A stretch of DNA of 64,000 nt from Pusillimonas caeni (GTDB lineage Bacteria > Pseudomonadota > Gammaproteobacteria > Burkholderiales > Burkholderiaceae_B), in the NCBI RefSeq assembly GCF_003545815.1, contig NZ_PDUW01000012.1:32251-96250 (forward strand), in the 5' to 3' direction. Position 1 is the stretch's first letter. Each line of letters begins with the position of its first letter. The translations under genes were made by a program, and so were the position numbers. Positions 36,486 to 49,865 of the stretch are shown here, one piece after another. The notes beneath the pieces are model-generated. The model was not told where the DNA came from, searched no databases, and worked only from the letters and a program-made list of their open reading frames with translations.

Positions 36486-37167
36486 GACTGTAAATAAAAT
36501 AGTGCGTGCGTCAGCAGCGAAGCAGATTCCCGAGATTATGTCAGAGATGCAGGCCGCCGCCGACACGCTGCAACAGGTGGGCTGGGGCGTCAGCATTTTT
36601 GGCAGCGCCCGCATCACGCCCGACTCTCCCTACTATGCATTGTCCGAGAAACTGGGCCAGCGCCTGGCGCAGGCGGGGCTGCCGGTCATCGCGGGGGGCG
36701 GCCCGGGCATCATGGAGGCCGCCAACAAGGGCGCCTTCACCGCCGGAGGCACCAGTATAGGCCTGAATATCAGCCTGCCCCGCGAAACCACCAACAACCG
36801 CTACCAGACCCACAGCCTGCAGTTCGAATACTTTTATTCGCGCAAGGCCACCTTCTTCATGCACAGCGCGGCCTACATCGCCATGCCCGGCGGCTTCGGC
36901 ACAATGGACGAGCTCTTCGAGGTGTTGACGCTGGTGCAGACCCGCAAGGTGCCGCCCGCCCCCATCGTGCTGATGGGCACCGAGTTCTGGAGCGGCCTGT
37001 TCGACTGGATGAGGCAGCAGCTTCTGACTCACAAGCTGATCGGCCCCAACGACCTCGAACTCGTCACCATCAGCGACGACGTCGACGAGGTCATGCAGCA
37101 TATCGAAGCGTTCTGCTCCGATTACGCCGAACACCTGGGCCGCGGCGCCATCCTGCCCACCGAATAG
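36484..37167 (+). CDS. LOG-family protein (TIGR00730-like)
   Basis: 227 residues of the lysine-decarboxylase-like Rossmann fold: GSARITPDSPYY, AGGGPGIMEAANKGAFTAGGTSIGLNISLPRE and the PGGFGTMDELFEVLTLVQTRK signature (PGGxGTxxE). Proteins of this type are nucleoside 5'-monophosphate phosphoribohydrolases, known as cytokinin-activating LOG. The ATG at 36484 overlaps the divergent polA start; ATG 36538 (MSEMQAAADTLQQ) is a reasonable alternative that would leave a 52-bp gap. Confidence 0.9.
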   Translation: MTVNKIVRASAAKQIPEIMSEMQAAADTLQQVGWGVSIFGSARITPDSPYYALSEKLGQRLAQAGLPVIAGGGPGIMEAANKGAFTAGGTSIGLNISLPRETTNNRYQTHSLQFEYFYSRKATFFMHSAAYIAMPGGFGTMDELFEVLTLVQTRKVPPAPIVLMGTEFWSGLFDWMRQQLLTHKLIGPNDLELVTISDDVDEVMQHIEAFCSDYAEHLGRGAILPTE

Positions 37168-37191
37168 CGCCGGGTCGGCCGCCGCAACGCG

Positions 37192-38781
37192 CTATTTGCC
37201 CGCCAGCGCCTGGGCGACCAGATAGCCCGAGCCGCCGCCCAGCCCCGGACCGGGATGGGTGGACGCCCCGATGTGAAAAACATTCTTATAGGGTGTTTTA
37301 TGCGCCTTGGCGCCGTTGGCGCCGGCAAAGGGACGCAGCCAGAAGAACTGGTCGGGCGAGCATATGCCCGAATAGGGGTCGCCCCCCACCAGATTGCAGT
37401 TCATGGCCTGGAGATCGCCCGGAGAATAGGCACGCCGCCCGACGATCAGGCCGGACAAGCCCGGCAGCACGGACTCCAGTCGGGCTTGCACGCGATCGGC
37501 CATGGCCTCGCGCACCGCTTCGTTCCACGAGCCGTCGGCCGGCACGTCGATCTGCCCCGCCGCATCGCCCTTGAGGCGCGAGGGCATTTCCTGCAGTTGC
37601 AGCCACAGTATCCATTTGCCGTCGGGCGCGCGCGAAGGATCGACCGCCACCGGCTGGCCGATGGCGACCGTGGGCGCGCGCGGCAACAGGCCGTTGTTGG
37701 CCTCGGTGACCGACATGCACACCGACTCCATGCTGTCCGCGAGGTGCACCAGAGGCACTTTGAGCATCTCGGGATCGCGCCAGGGCGCAGGACCATCGAG
37801 TGCGAAGTGGATCTGCATGCAGCCCCGGCCGAAGGCATAGGCCCGGGCGCGATCGCGCACCGCTTCAGGCGCCTGGGGAAGCAGGCGCCCGTACAGCTGG
37901 GGCGGTGTGACGTTGCACACCACCGCCTGGGTCGCCGTATAAGTAAGATCGCCGACCTTGACCCCCGTGGCGCGATCGCCCGAGACCAGGACTTCGGTGA
38001 CCTCGGCGCCCGTGAGCACCCGGCCCCCGTTTCGCTCGATCAGCGCCTGCAGGGCCTGCACCAGTTTCTGGCTGCCGCCCTTGACCACCGGCATGCCGCC
38101 CGCCACCACCGCCGCGAAAGTAAGCTTGCCGATCAGCGCCGATGTGGCATCGTCGGGGCCCAGGCCGGTATGAAGCACCCAGGGGCTCATCATGGCGCGG
38201 CTGAGATCGGACGAAAGAGCGCGCTGCCCCCAGCGGCGAAAGCTTTCCAGCGACTCGGCGGCATAGCCCAGCAGCCCGTCGGTGCCGCGCTTGCGCCATT
38301 CGGAAAACAACAGGCGCCCCACCTTCCAGTCGTAGGGCGAATTGCCCAGCAGGCCGAAGGTCAGCGCCGCGTCCTTGCCGAAGAGCTGCCCGGCCATGGC
38401 GCCAAAGGCCTGTCCGTCGCCCGGCGCGACGGCCTCGATGCGGCGCACGGCGTCGTCGACGTCCTGGCGCAGGGCAAGGGTGCGGCCATCGGGCATGGCT
38501 ACGCCCGTCGTGTAACCGTTTGACACGAATTCGATGCCCAGGCCCGCCAGGTCGTCCTTTAGCTCAGGATATGCGGCGCCGCCCAGGAACAGGGGATACC
38601 ACGAGGACAGGACCTCGTGGTGAAAGCCCGGGAAGAGTTCTTCGGTGCGTATGCATCCCCCCGCCCTGTCGTTGCGCTCGAGAACCAATACCGACTTGCC
38701 CCGTTTAGCCAGCAAGGCAGCGCAAACCAGCGAGTTCATGCCGCTGCCGACGACGATGATCTGGGCTTCGGTGTTGTTCAT
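37192..38781 (-). CDS. FAD-dependent phytoene-desaturase-like oxidoreductase
   Basis: 529 residues: N-terminal FAD motif IIVVGSGMNSLVCAALLAKRG and VLVLERNDRAGGCIRTEELFPG, C-terminal FHIGASTHPGPGLGGGSGYLV. This is the NAD(P)/FAD oxidoreductase branch of the phytoene dehydrogenase/RetSat superfamily. The substrate is unknown. ATG 38781 follows AGGAGG by 4 nt. It lies 26 bp after the cyclase gene on the same strand, so the two form an operon divergent from an AraC regulator. Confidence 0.88.
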   Translation of the reverse strand: MNNTEAQIIVVGSGMNSLVCAALLAKRGKSVLVLERNDRAGGCIRTEELFPGFHHEVLSSWYPLFLGGAAYPELKDDLAGLGIEFVSNGYTTGVAMPDGRTLALRQDVDDAVRRIEAVAPGDGQAFGAMAGQLFGKDAALTFGLLGNSPYDWKVGRLLFSEWRKRGTDGLLGYAAESLESFRRWGQRALSSDLSRAMMSPWVLHTGLGPDDATSALIGKLTFAAVVAGGMPVVKGGSQKLVQALQALIERNGGRVLTGAEVTEVLVSGDRATGVKVGDLTYTATQAVVCNVTPPQLYGRLLPQAPEAVRDRARAYAFGRGCMQIHFALDGPAPWRDPEMLKVPLVHLADSMESVCMSVTEANNGLLPRAPTVAIGQPVAVDPSRAPDGKWILWLQLQEMPSRLKGDAAGQIDVPADGSWNEAVREAMADRVQARLESVLPGLSGLIVGRRAYSPGDLQAMNCNLVGGDPYSGICSPDQFFWLRPFAGANGAKAHKTPYKNVFHIGASTHPGPGLGGGSGYLVAQALAGK

Positions 38782-38807
38782 GCGTCCTCCTGTGCGTCGA
38801 TGGGCGG

Positions 38808-39587
38808 TCAGGGTACCAGGGCCAGAACGCGCAGCGGACTGCCCGAGCCGGACTGGATCTTGAGCGGCGCGGAGATGATGACGGCGCCCGTGGGCGGGAG
38901 CTGGTCGAGGTTGTTCAGGCATTGCAGCCCGTACTTGCCGGCCCCGTGCATCAGTGTGTGGCAGGGATAGGGCACCGGCCACCCGAAGGACTGCCCCGCG
39001 TCGGTATTGATGGTCTCGACGCCGAAGCCGTGCACATTGCGCTCTTTGATCAGCCATTCGACCGCTTCCTGGCTGGGGCCGGGCGTATGGGCGCCGTCTT
39101 CGCGCATGTTGACGTACGAAGCGGGGTCGCTCAGGCGCTTGGACCAGCCGGTGCGGAACAGCACCCAGCTGCCCTCGGGAATGCGGCCGTGTTCGGCCTC
39201 CCAGGCCTTGAGGAAGTCGGGCGTCAGCACCCAGTCCTCGTTCTGGCTGACCTGTTCGGTGGCGTCGACGACCACGGCGGGCGCAATGAAGTTGCTGGGG
39301 TCGATGGTGTCGACCGAGTTGTTGGGCACGTCCTTGCCGGAGATCCAGTGCACGGGCGCGTCGAAGTGGGTGCCGGTATGCTCGCCACAGGTGAAGTTGT
39401 TCCAGTACCAGGCCGGCCCCGCGTCGTTGTACTGCGAGATGGTCTCTATCTTGAAGGCGGAAACCTGCCCGAACTGCGGGGGAAGCTGCAAGGGAGGAAA
39501 GTCAGGCGAGAGCGTGTGGGTCAGGTCGATGACCTTGAAATCGCCCTTGGCCATGAGGTCGACGAAATTAGAGGTGTTTGTACTCAT
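38808..39587 (-). CDS. Cyclase-family (kynurenine-formamidase-like) metal hydrolase
   Basis: 259 residues with the cyclase signature GEHTGTHFDAPVHW (H70, H74, D76, H80), which binds metal in the formamidase/cyclase family. The N-terminal KVIDLTHTLSPDFPP and a C-terminal GFGVETINTDAGQ block fit. Relatives open or close amide and lactone rings. Start ATG 39587 has GGAG 6 nt upstream. It heads the operon with the FAD oxidoreductase. Confidence 0.88.
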   Translation of the reverse strand: MSTNTSNFVDLMAKGDFKVIDLTHTLSPDFPPLQLPPQFGQVSAFKIETISQYNDAGPAWYWNNFTCGEHTGTHFDAPVHWISGKDVPNNSVDTIDPSNFIAPAVVVDATEQVSQNEDWVLTPDFLKAWEAEHGRIPEGSWVLFRTGWSKRLSDPASYVNMREDGAHTPGPSQEAVEWLIKERNVHGFGVETINTDAGQSFGWPVPYPCHTLMHGAGKYGLQCLNNLDQLPPTGAVIISAPLKIQSGSGSPLRVLALVP

Positions 39588-39771
39588 TGCGGTCTCCGTT
39601 GTAGATTCTGTAGGATAAGGATAAAGGCGCTTGGCAATCGGCGCCTTCCGGGTTTTTATGTATGGCTTCTATCCGCACTTAGTTTAAACTTAAATAATCC
39701 ATGCAGTCATCTGCGCGATCCACGCGTCTTCCGCTGCACCGGCGCGACCCCTTCCCTGGAGGTCTGCTTCC
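39588..39771. promoter_or_regulatory. Divergent promoter region cyclase / AraC regulator
   Basis: 184 bp, AT-rich near 39678-39700 (TAGTTTAAACTTAAATAATCC, which contains a TTTAAA palindrome). The position makes it the likely AraC-type operator region, though no paired half-sites could be defined by eye. Confidence 0.35.
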
Positions 39772-40776
39772 ATGAACCTGCCGTCTTTCCCAGCCCGCCG
39801 CGATGCCTTTCCGCTTCGCCTCTTTCATTCGCACGACCTGGACGAAACCCGCAGCACTGTGGGGCGCGTCTTCAAGCCCCACGACCTGGGCGTACTGGGG
39901 CGGCGCCAGAAGCTCGACGCCTTCATGGACCATCTGCCGCTGGGCAGGGCTTCGATCAACCGGCTTTGCTATGGGGCCGACGTCAGCATAGAACCCGATT
40001 GCCTCGGCGACTTCCTGCTGGTGCAGATGCCCATGCAAGGCAGCGCCGTCATCCGTTGCGGCGACCAGCAAATCACTTCGGGGCCGCACAACGCATCGGT
40101 CATCACCCCTTCCCTGCCGCTGCACATGCGCTGGCAGGGCCGGTGCGACCAGCTCATCGTCCGCCTCGAACGCGCAGCGCTCGAAGCGGCCTGCAGCGCT
40201 CAGCTGGGCCATGCCCTGTCCCGCCCCATCGAGTTCCAGCTGGGCATGGACCTTTCCAGCCGGCAAGGCGCCGCCTGGAAGTCCCTGGTGCAGTTTCTCG
40301 CTTCGTCGTCCTTCACGGGCGACGCGGCCGGAAACGCGCTGGTCGGGCAGCAAGTCGAACAACTGCTCGTCACCACATTGCTCACCCAGCATCCGCACAG
40401 TTATTCCGAAGCCCTGTCCAGGCCGGTACAGGCGCCGCCCAGGCATTATGTGCAGCGCGCCGAAGACTACATCCTGGCCCGCTACGCCGAACCCATCACC
40501 ATCGAAACCCTGGCCCGCCACGCGGCCATCAGCGCCCGCAGTCTGCACAAAGGGTTCCAGCAGCACAAAGGCATGTCGCCCATGGGCTTTCTGCGCCTGG
40601 TTCGCCTGCAGCGGGTCCGCGAGCGGCTGCTGCAGGCCAGCGCCCATGCCGAGCCCGTCAGCATCACCCGCGTAGCGCTCGAAGCCGGCTTCAGCCATCT
40701 GGGCCATTTCACCCAGGCCTATCGCAGGCAGTTCGGCGAAACCCCCACCCAGACGGCAACGCGCCGCGCCAACTGA
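39772..40776 (+). CDS. AraC-family transcriptional regulator
   Basis: 334 residues. The N-terminal 200 residues are the AraC-binding-like (AraC_binding_2) sensor; residues about 235-330 carry two helix-turn-helix units (ITIETLARHAAISARSLHKGFQ and ITRVALEAGFSHLGHFTQAYRRQFGETPTQ). The second HTH is a near-consensus AraC signature. It is flanked by a divergent operon on the left and a convergent one on the right and is the likely activator of one or both. The inducer is unknown. Confidence 0.92.
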   Translation: MNLPSFPARRDAFPLRLFHSHDLDETRSTVGRVFKPHDLGVLGRRQKLDAFMDHLPLGRASINRLCYGADVSIEPDCLGDFLLVQMPMQGSAVIRCGDQQITSGPHNASVITPSLPLHMRWQGRCDQLIVRLERAALEAACSAQLGHALSRPIEFQLGMDLSSRQGAAWKSLVQFLASSSFTGDAAGNALVGQQVEQLLVTTLLTQHPHSYSEALSRPVQAPPRHYVQRAEDYILARYAEPITIETLARHAAISARSLHKGFQQHKGMSPMGFLRLVRLQRVRERLLQASAHAEPVSITRVALEAGFSHLGHFTQAYRRQFGETPTQTATRRAN

Positions 40777-40802
40777 ACGGGCCCGAGCGGCCATGGCGCA
40801 AC

Positions 40803-42338
40803 TCAAGCCGCCGGCCGGCCGCGCAAATCGGGCGCGGGCCGCTCGGCTGACTTGGAACGCATCCGCTGGCGCTTCAGCAGCCCACGGGTCACCGAGCGAT
40901 AATCCTTGGCGTTGGAAGGCAGCAGCCACTGCTTGAAGCGCGTGGCCGCCGACACATTCAGGCCCATCTCGTTCAGCATCTCGTCGATGTTGTGCATCGA
41001 GAACGGAATAATATTGGTGCCTCGGGCGTGCTTGCCCTCGGTGCGCTCCTGCATCCAGCGCAGCCGCTTGCGCACATGGGCGCGCCTTTCCTCCAACGCC
41101 GGAAGACGGATGTCTCCCATCAGATAGGCTGCGATCCACAGCGCCGCCACCTCGGCGCTCAGTGGGCTGTAGAACGAAGAGTTGTAGCCGCAGAAGAACA
41201 GATTGGGCACCTCCAGCGGATGAATCTGGCGATACAGCATGAAATTGCCTTCATCGTCCGTCAGCCTTTGCTGCAGCGCATCCGAGAAGAACGGCACCAC
41301 CTGCTGGAAGCCCGTGCCGCAGATCACGATATCGGCCGGCACCCGCCTTCCGTCGCTCAGATCGGCGACGGGCCGGCCGCCCTCCTGGCCCAGGCGGACG
41401 ATCTCGCAATCACGCGCGACCTCGCTGCGTCCCTGCTCGACCTGGCGATACAGGGTGTCGGTGGCGAGGCTGACCGTGCTGCGGGCGATGCGATCGAACG
41501 TGCCCTCGGGCACCAGGCCCAGCTTGTCGAGCTTGAGCTGCCGTGTCGCGACCGATTGCAGCGACTTGATCATGCCGTCGCGCACCCCTTTGCCCGGGCC
41601 ATGCAGGAAGCGCTCGAAGCCGCGCTGCTCGATGTAGGGAAACAAGCCTTCGCCCATGCGCGTCAACATCAGGTACTTGTAGTTGAGCACGTTGAGAATC
41701 TTGCGCGGCATCTTCCACAGCAACTCGCGGGCAATCACCTTGGTGGACATGGCCACCTCGCCCACCGCCGCCGCCACGTCGCAGGACGACTTGCCATAGC
41801 CCACCACCAGCACGTGCTTGCCGCGCGCCTCTTCCACGTCGTGAAAGTCGGACGTTGCGCACAGGCGCCCGCCGGCCGCCTCGAAGGCCTCGCGTCCTTC
41901 ATAGGGCGGAATGAAGGGTTTGGAGAAAATGCCGTTGGCCACCACCAGGCTGTCGGCTTCGTGCTCCATCGTTCCGCCGGTGTTCACATCACGCAGCCTC
42001 AGGCGCCAGCCCTCGTCCCCCTTGGGCTCCGCCGACAACACCTCGGTATTCAGGCGTATGGAGCCGTTGAGGTCGAAATGCCGCGCGTAGTCCTCTAAAT
42101 ACTGCTGCACCTGTTCCCCCGAAGGCCACTCGGGATAGGACGCGGGCATGGGAAAATCGGTGTAGCAATAGGTGCCCTTGTTGTTCTGGGTGCGCAGGCC
42201 CGGATAGCGCCGCGTGGCGCTCCACACGCCGCCCACGTCGGGCGTTTTCTCGAACACGGTCACTTCATGGCCGAACTGCGACAACACCTTGGCCGAGGCC
42301 AGGCCGGCGAAGCCGGCGCCTATGATTGCAATCTTCAT
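40803..42338 (-). CDS. Flavin-containing monooxygenase
   Basis: 511 residues with FAD motif IAIIGAGFAGLASAKVLSQFG at the N-terminus and an NADPH motif VLVVGYGKSSCDVAAAVG near residue 185. The WSATRRYPGLRTQN block and ICGTGFQQVVPF fit class B monooxygenases. It could oxygenate nitrogen, sulfur or a ketone (Baeyer-Villiger); the linking FxGxxxHxxxW fingerprint is not clearly present, so FMO is preferred. ATG 42338 has GGAG 6 nt upstream, 20 bp after the SDR stop. Confidence 0.88.
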   Translation of the reverse strand: MKIAIIGAGFAGLASAKVLSQFGHEVTVFEKTPDVGGVWSATRRYPGLRTQNNKGTYCYTDFPMPASYPEWPSGEQVQQYLEDYARHFDLNGSIRLNTEVLSAEPKGDEGWRLRLRDVNTGGTMEHEADSLVVANGIFSKPFIPPYEGREAFEAAGGRLCATSDFHDVEEARGKHVLVVGYGKSSCDVAAAVGEVAMSTKVIARELLWKMPRKILNVLNYKYLMLTRMGEGLFPYIEQRGFERFLHGPGKGVRDGMIKSLQSVATRQLKLDKLGLVPEGTFDRIARSTVSLATDTLYRQVEQGRSEVARDCEIVRLGQEGGRPVADLSDGRRVPADIVICGTGFQQVVPFFSDALQQRLTDDEGNFMLYRQIHPLEVPNLFFCGYNSSFYSPLSAEVAALWIAAYLMGDIRLPALEERRAHVRKRLRWMQERTEGKHARGTNIIPFSMHNIDEMLNEMGLNVSAATRFKQWLLPSNAKDYRSVTRGLLKRQRMRSKSAERPAPDLRGRPAA

Positions 42339-42358
42339 GTCTGTCTCCTGATGTATTT

Positions 42359-43147
42359 TTATTGAGCCAGCAAGGGAATGGCGGGGACGCCCTGTTCCGG
42401 CCCCATGGCGCTGTAGCCGCCGTCGACTGGCAGATCGGCGCCGGTGATGAAAGACGCCTGCTTGGAGCACAGAAACACCACGCCCTGCGCCACTTCCTCG
42501 GGGTCGCCCACGCGGCCCAGCATGTGGAATGGCGCGGCCACCTTGTCGGTCTTGGCCCTGTCGCCCTGCGTCAGCTCGTCCATGACGCGCGACCAGGTCC
42601 AGCCGGGCGACACGGAGTTCACCCGGATGCCGTCGCGCGCCAGGTCCATGGCCATGCTGCGCGTCAACTGCGCCACGGCGGCCTTGCCGACCGGATACAG
42701 CCAGCGCCCCGTCTGCGCGACCTTGGCGCTGATGCTGCTGAAATTGACGATGGCGCCGCCGCCCCGGGCGATCATGTGGGGACGGCAGGCCTTGCTCATC
42801 ATCACCGCGCCCACCACGTTGACGGCCAGGCTCTGGTTCCAGTCCTGCCGCGAGGATTCGAGGCCGTCGTCGACGTAGCTGCAGGCCAGGTTGACCAGGA
42901 TGTCGATGCCGCCCAGCTCGGCCACGGTGCTCGCCACGCAGGCGTCGATCTGGGCGTCGTCGGTGATGTCGGTGGCGATGAAGCGCGCGCCCTCGCCCAG
43001 GCCCGCGGCCACGCGCTGGCCCCCTTCTTTATCGATATCGGCAATCACCACTCGCGCGCCGCCCGCGTGCAGTGCCGCGGCAACGGCGGCACCGATAATG
43101 GTTGCGCCGCCGGTGACGATGGCCACCTTGTCCTTGATTCCGTCCAT
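42359..43147 (-). CDS. SDR-family oxidoreductase
   Basis: 262 residues: VAIVTGGATIIGAAVAAAL (TGxxxxxG), NLAC in place of NNAG, the catalytic serine in NFSSISAKVA and tyrosine-lysine in YPVGKA. Asp in VVIADID after strand 2 points to NAD rather than NADP. Start ATG 43147 follows AAAGGAGACAGACC. It is coupled to the monooxygenase gene, with which it forms the second arm of the AraC-associated cluster. Confidence 0.9.
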   Translation of the reverse strand: MDGIKDKVAIVTGGATIIGAAVAAALHAGGARVVIADIDKEGGQRVAAGLGEGARFIATDITDDAQIDACVASTVAELGGIDILVNLACSYVDDGLESSRQDWNQSLAVNVVGAVMMSKACRPHMIARGGGAIVNFSSISAKVAQTGRWLYPVGKAAVAQLTRSMAMDLARDGIRVNSVSPGWTWSRVMDELTQGDRAKTDKVAAPFHMLGRVGDPEEVAQGVVFLCSKQASFITGADLPVDGGYSAMGPEQGVPAIPLLAQ

Positions 43148-43356
43148 GGTCTGTCTCCTTTCCCGTTACGGTGGAACGGGTTCTTTTTGATTGAAGTGTG
43201 TTTACAGACCATTATGGGCAGCGCCTGCGCGGCGACTATCCCGTGCGCGCCAATTGCTATCCCGAAAATGCAATGGGGCGAGTTCGGGGTGGCTCGCAGG
43301 AATATCCCGCGTTCGGGCTACTCCAGCGGGACTGATTGGCGCAGTGGTTTTTCGGT
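43148..43356. other. Gene-free stretch
   Basis: No credible gene on either strand. It holds the SDR promoter region and the left approach to the repeat array. Confidence 0.5.
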
Positions 43357-43446
43357 CTTAAATGCCGTGGGTGCTTGCCGCCATGCTTTTTTGGGTGCTT
43401 AAGCGCCGTGGGTGCTGCTGCCATGCTTTTTTTTGGGTGCTTAAAC
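43357..43446. repeat. Tandem 41/42-bp direct repeats
   Basis: A unit beginning CTTAA..GCCGTGGGTGCT and ending with CCATGCTTTTTT and GGGTG occurs at 43357-43397 and 43398-43439. A third partial copy at 43440 runs into the first hairpin. The copies differ in the T-run (six versus eight) and a few bases. Confidence 0.7.
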
Positions 43447-43539
43447 GCCGTTGGCGGTGAGAGCATTTGGGCCAGGCGGTCGGGCGGACCGAGGCAGCGC
43501 CCTCCAACGCCTGGCCCAAATGCTCTCACCACCAACGGC
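43447..43539. repeat. Structured hairpin element, copy 1
   Basis: 32-nt arms (43447-43478 and 43508-43539) pair with one mismatch around a 29-nt core at 43479-43507. The left arm starts GCCGTTGGCGGTGAGAGC and ends GGGCCAGGCG. The core GTCGGGCGGACCGAGG.. is the reverse complement of the core in copy 2 with a single difference. Confidence 0.75.
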
Positions 43540-43674
43540 TTATGCTCAGGGCAAACCATACAGCCGGCGTTCTGTTGTTTGGTGGGGAGTATCCCGTGAA
43601 TTCCGGAGCTCACCATGTTCGCGATAGGCCGCGATCTTGAGACTCGCCTCGCCCGCGGCCAGCCGCAACGGCAA

Positions 43675-43767
43675 GCCGTCGGGGGCGAGGCTGTTTAGGC
43701 CGGGCGTTGGAGGGCGCTGCCTCGGACCGCCCGACCGCCCGGCCTAAACAGCCTCGCCTCCGACGGC
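43675..43767. repeat. Structured hairpin element, copy 2, inverted core
   Basis: Same architecture as copy 1: 32-nt arms (43675-43706 and 43736-43767) with one mismatch, 29-nt core at 43707-43735. The left arm starts GCCGTCGGGGGCGAGGC and ends GGCCGGGCG. About nine arm positions differ from copy 1, and all but one are matched by the compensating change on the other arm. Confidence 0.75.
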
Positions 43768-43840
43768 GTTCAAGAACTCAGACTGAACGCCCGGATGACA
43801 GCCTCGACGACGCTCAAAAACCCGGGACAAAAACCGAAAC

Positions 43841-43872
43841 AAAAAAAGCACGGCCAATTAGCCGTGCCTTTT
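43841..43872 (-). terminator. Intrinsic terminator after typA
   Basis: Minus strand GCACGGC, loop TAATTG, GCCGTGC, then seven T. It closes the rimP-to-typA operon; the plus strand also ends in a short T-run and may work in both directions. Confidence 0.8.
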
Positions 43873-43898
43873 CCATACGAACTATTCCGTTCCCGGAA

Positions 43899-45719
<1,821 letters not shown>

Positions 45720-45721
45720 AT

Positions 45722-46471
45722 TCAATCCTTAGTTTTGAGGTTTTCCGGCCACAAGCCATGGGGCAGGTCTTGCGGCGCGATCAGCACGGACTGGGGTTGG
45801 GGCATTTGCTGCAGCGCCTCCAGGCCCACCGCATCATCGAGCCGGAACGGCCCGACCTGGGTTCGCCGCAACGCGGCGAGGTGAGCGCCGCAACCCAGAG
45901 CGCGGCCGATGTCCTGCGCCAGGGTGCGAATATACGTACCCTTGCTGCAATGCACCAAAATACGTGCATCACGGCCGTCGAAATCCAGCAGTTCCAGGCG
46001 ATGTATTGTTACCTGCCGCGGCGGCCGTTCCAGTTCGATGCCCTGGCGCGCATACTCGTACAGCGGCTTGCCGTCGCGCTTGAGCGCCGAATGCATGGGC
46101 GGGATCTGCTCGATGGGCCCGCGAAACCGCTCCAGCACCGCTTCGAGGCGCGCCCGATCGACAGGCGCGGCATCGGGAGGCTCTTGAAACACGATATGCC
46201 CGGTCAGGTCGCCCGAGTCCGTTTCCTCGCCCAGCCGCACCGTCGCCTCGTAGACCTTGTCGGCTTCCAGCATGGCCGCCGAGATCTTGGTGGCGCGGCC
46301 CAGGCAGCACACCAGCAGTCCGGTTGCAAACGGGTCGAGCGTGCCGGTGTGCCCGGCCTTGCGCGCGTCCAGCGCCCGCTTGGCCCTTTGCAGGGCGTGA
46401 TTACTCGACAAACCCTCGGGTTTGTCCAGCAACAAGACACCATCGAGCATCTGCCCGCGTCGGGAAGCCAT
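45722..46471 (-). CDS. truB: tRNA pseudouridine-55 synthase
   Basis: Makes psi55 in the T-loop of tRNAs. 249 residues: [20 protein letters not shown], the catalytic aspartate in [14 protein letters not shown] and [16 protein letters not shown]. The short C-terminal PUA-like part is reduced, giving a total below the E. coli length. It is placed between rbfA and typA. Confidence 0.96.
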   Translation of the reverse strand: MASRRGQMLDGVLLLDKPEGLSSNHALQRAKRALDARKAGHTGTLDPFATGLLVCCLGRATKISAAMLEADKVYEATVRLGEETDSGDLTGHIVFQEPPDAAPVDRARLEAVLERFRGPIEQIPPMHSALKRDGKPLYEYARQGIELERPPRQVTIHRLELLDFDGRDARILVHCSKGTYIRTLAQDIGRALGCGAHLAALRRTQVGPFRLDDAVGLEALQQMPQPQSVLIAPQDLPHGLWPENLKTKD

Positions 46472-46507
46472 CGTCTCGTCTCTCTTTGAACAGCAACGAC
46501 AGCCCCA

Positions 46508-46921
46508 TCAGGAGCGCTCGTCGGGGTCCTCGGGTTCGGCAGGCTTGGAAGCGGAGTAGCTCTGCGGCCGGTTTGCCTCGTCGATGAGGCGCGAAAGTTC
46601 CATGCCCCGCACCAGCTGCGCGTCGTGGACGAAGTGCAGCGTGGGGACGGTGTGGATGTGCAGCATCTTGAACAGCAGCGAATGCAGCCATCCGGCCTTT
46701 TCGTTCAGCGCCGCCTGCGCGGCCTCGGGCTCGGCGCCCATGACCGTGAAATGGACCTTGGCGTGGGCGTAGTCGGCGGACAGATCGACGCCCGTGAGGG
46801 TGACCAGGCCGGCGCGCGAGACGTCTATCTCGCGCTGAATGAGGCCGGCCAGATCCTTCTGGATCTGGTCGGCCAGCCGCGTGTTGCGGCCCGCGCTCGG
46901 TCTGGACTTGTGTCGACCCAT
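46508..46921 (-). CDS. rbfA: 30S ribosome-binding factor A
   Basis: 137 residues with the KH-like fold: [28 protein letters not shown] and [21 protein letters not shown]. The start ATG 46921 lies 2 bp after the infB stop. The C-terminus EPEDPDERS is acidic. It assists 16S rRNA 5'-end maturation in the 30S subunit. Confidence 0.95.
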   Translation of the reverse strand: MGRHKSRPSAGRNTRLADQIQKDLAGLIQREIDVSRAGLVTLTGVDLSADYAHAKVHFTVMGAEPEAAQAALNEKAGWLHSLLFKMLHIHTVPTLHFVHDAQLVRGMELSRLIDEANRPQSYSASKPAEPEDPDERS

Positions 46922-46923
46922 GC

Positions 46924-49800
<2,877 letters not shown>

Positions 49801-49865
49801 TCGACTCTCTCTTACTTACAACTACGATTTCAATAAATTGGCGGTTCAGTTCGGCATGATCACAC

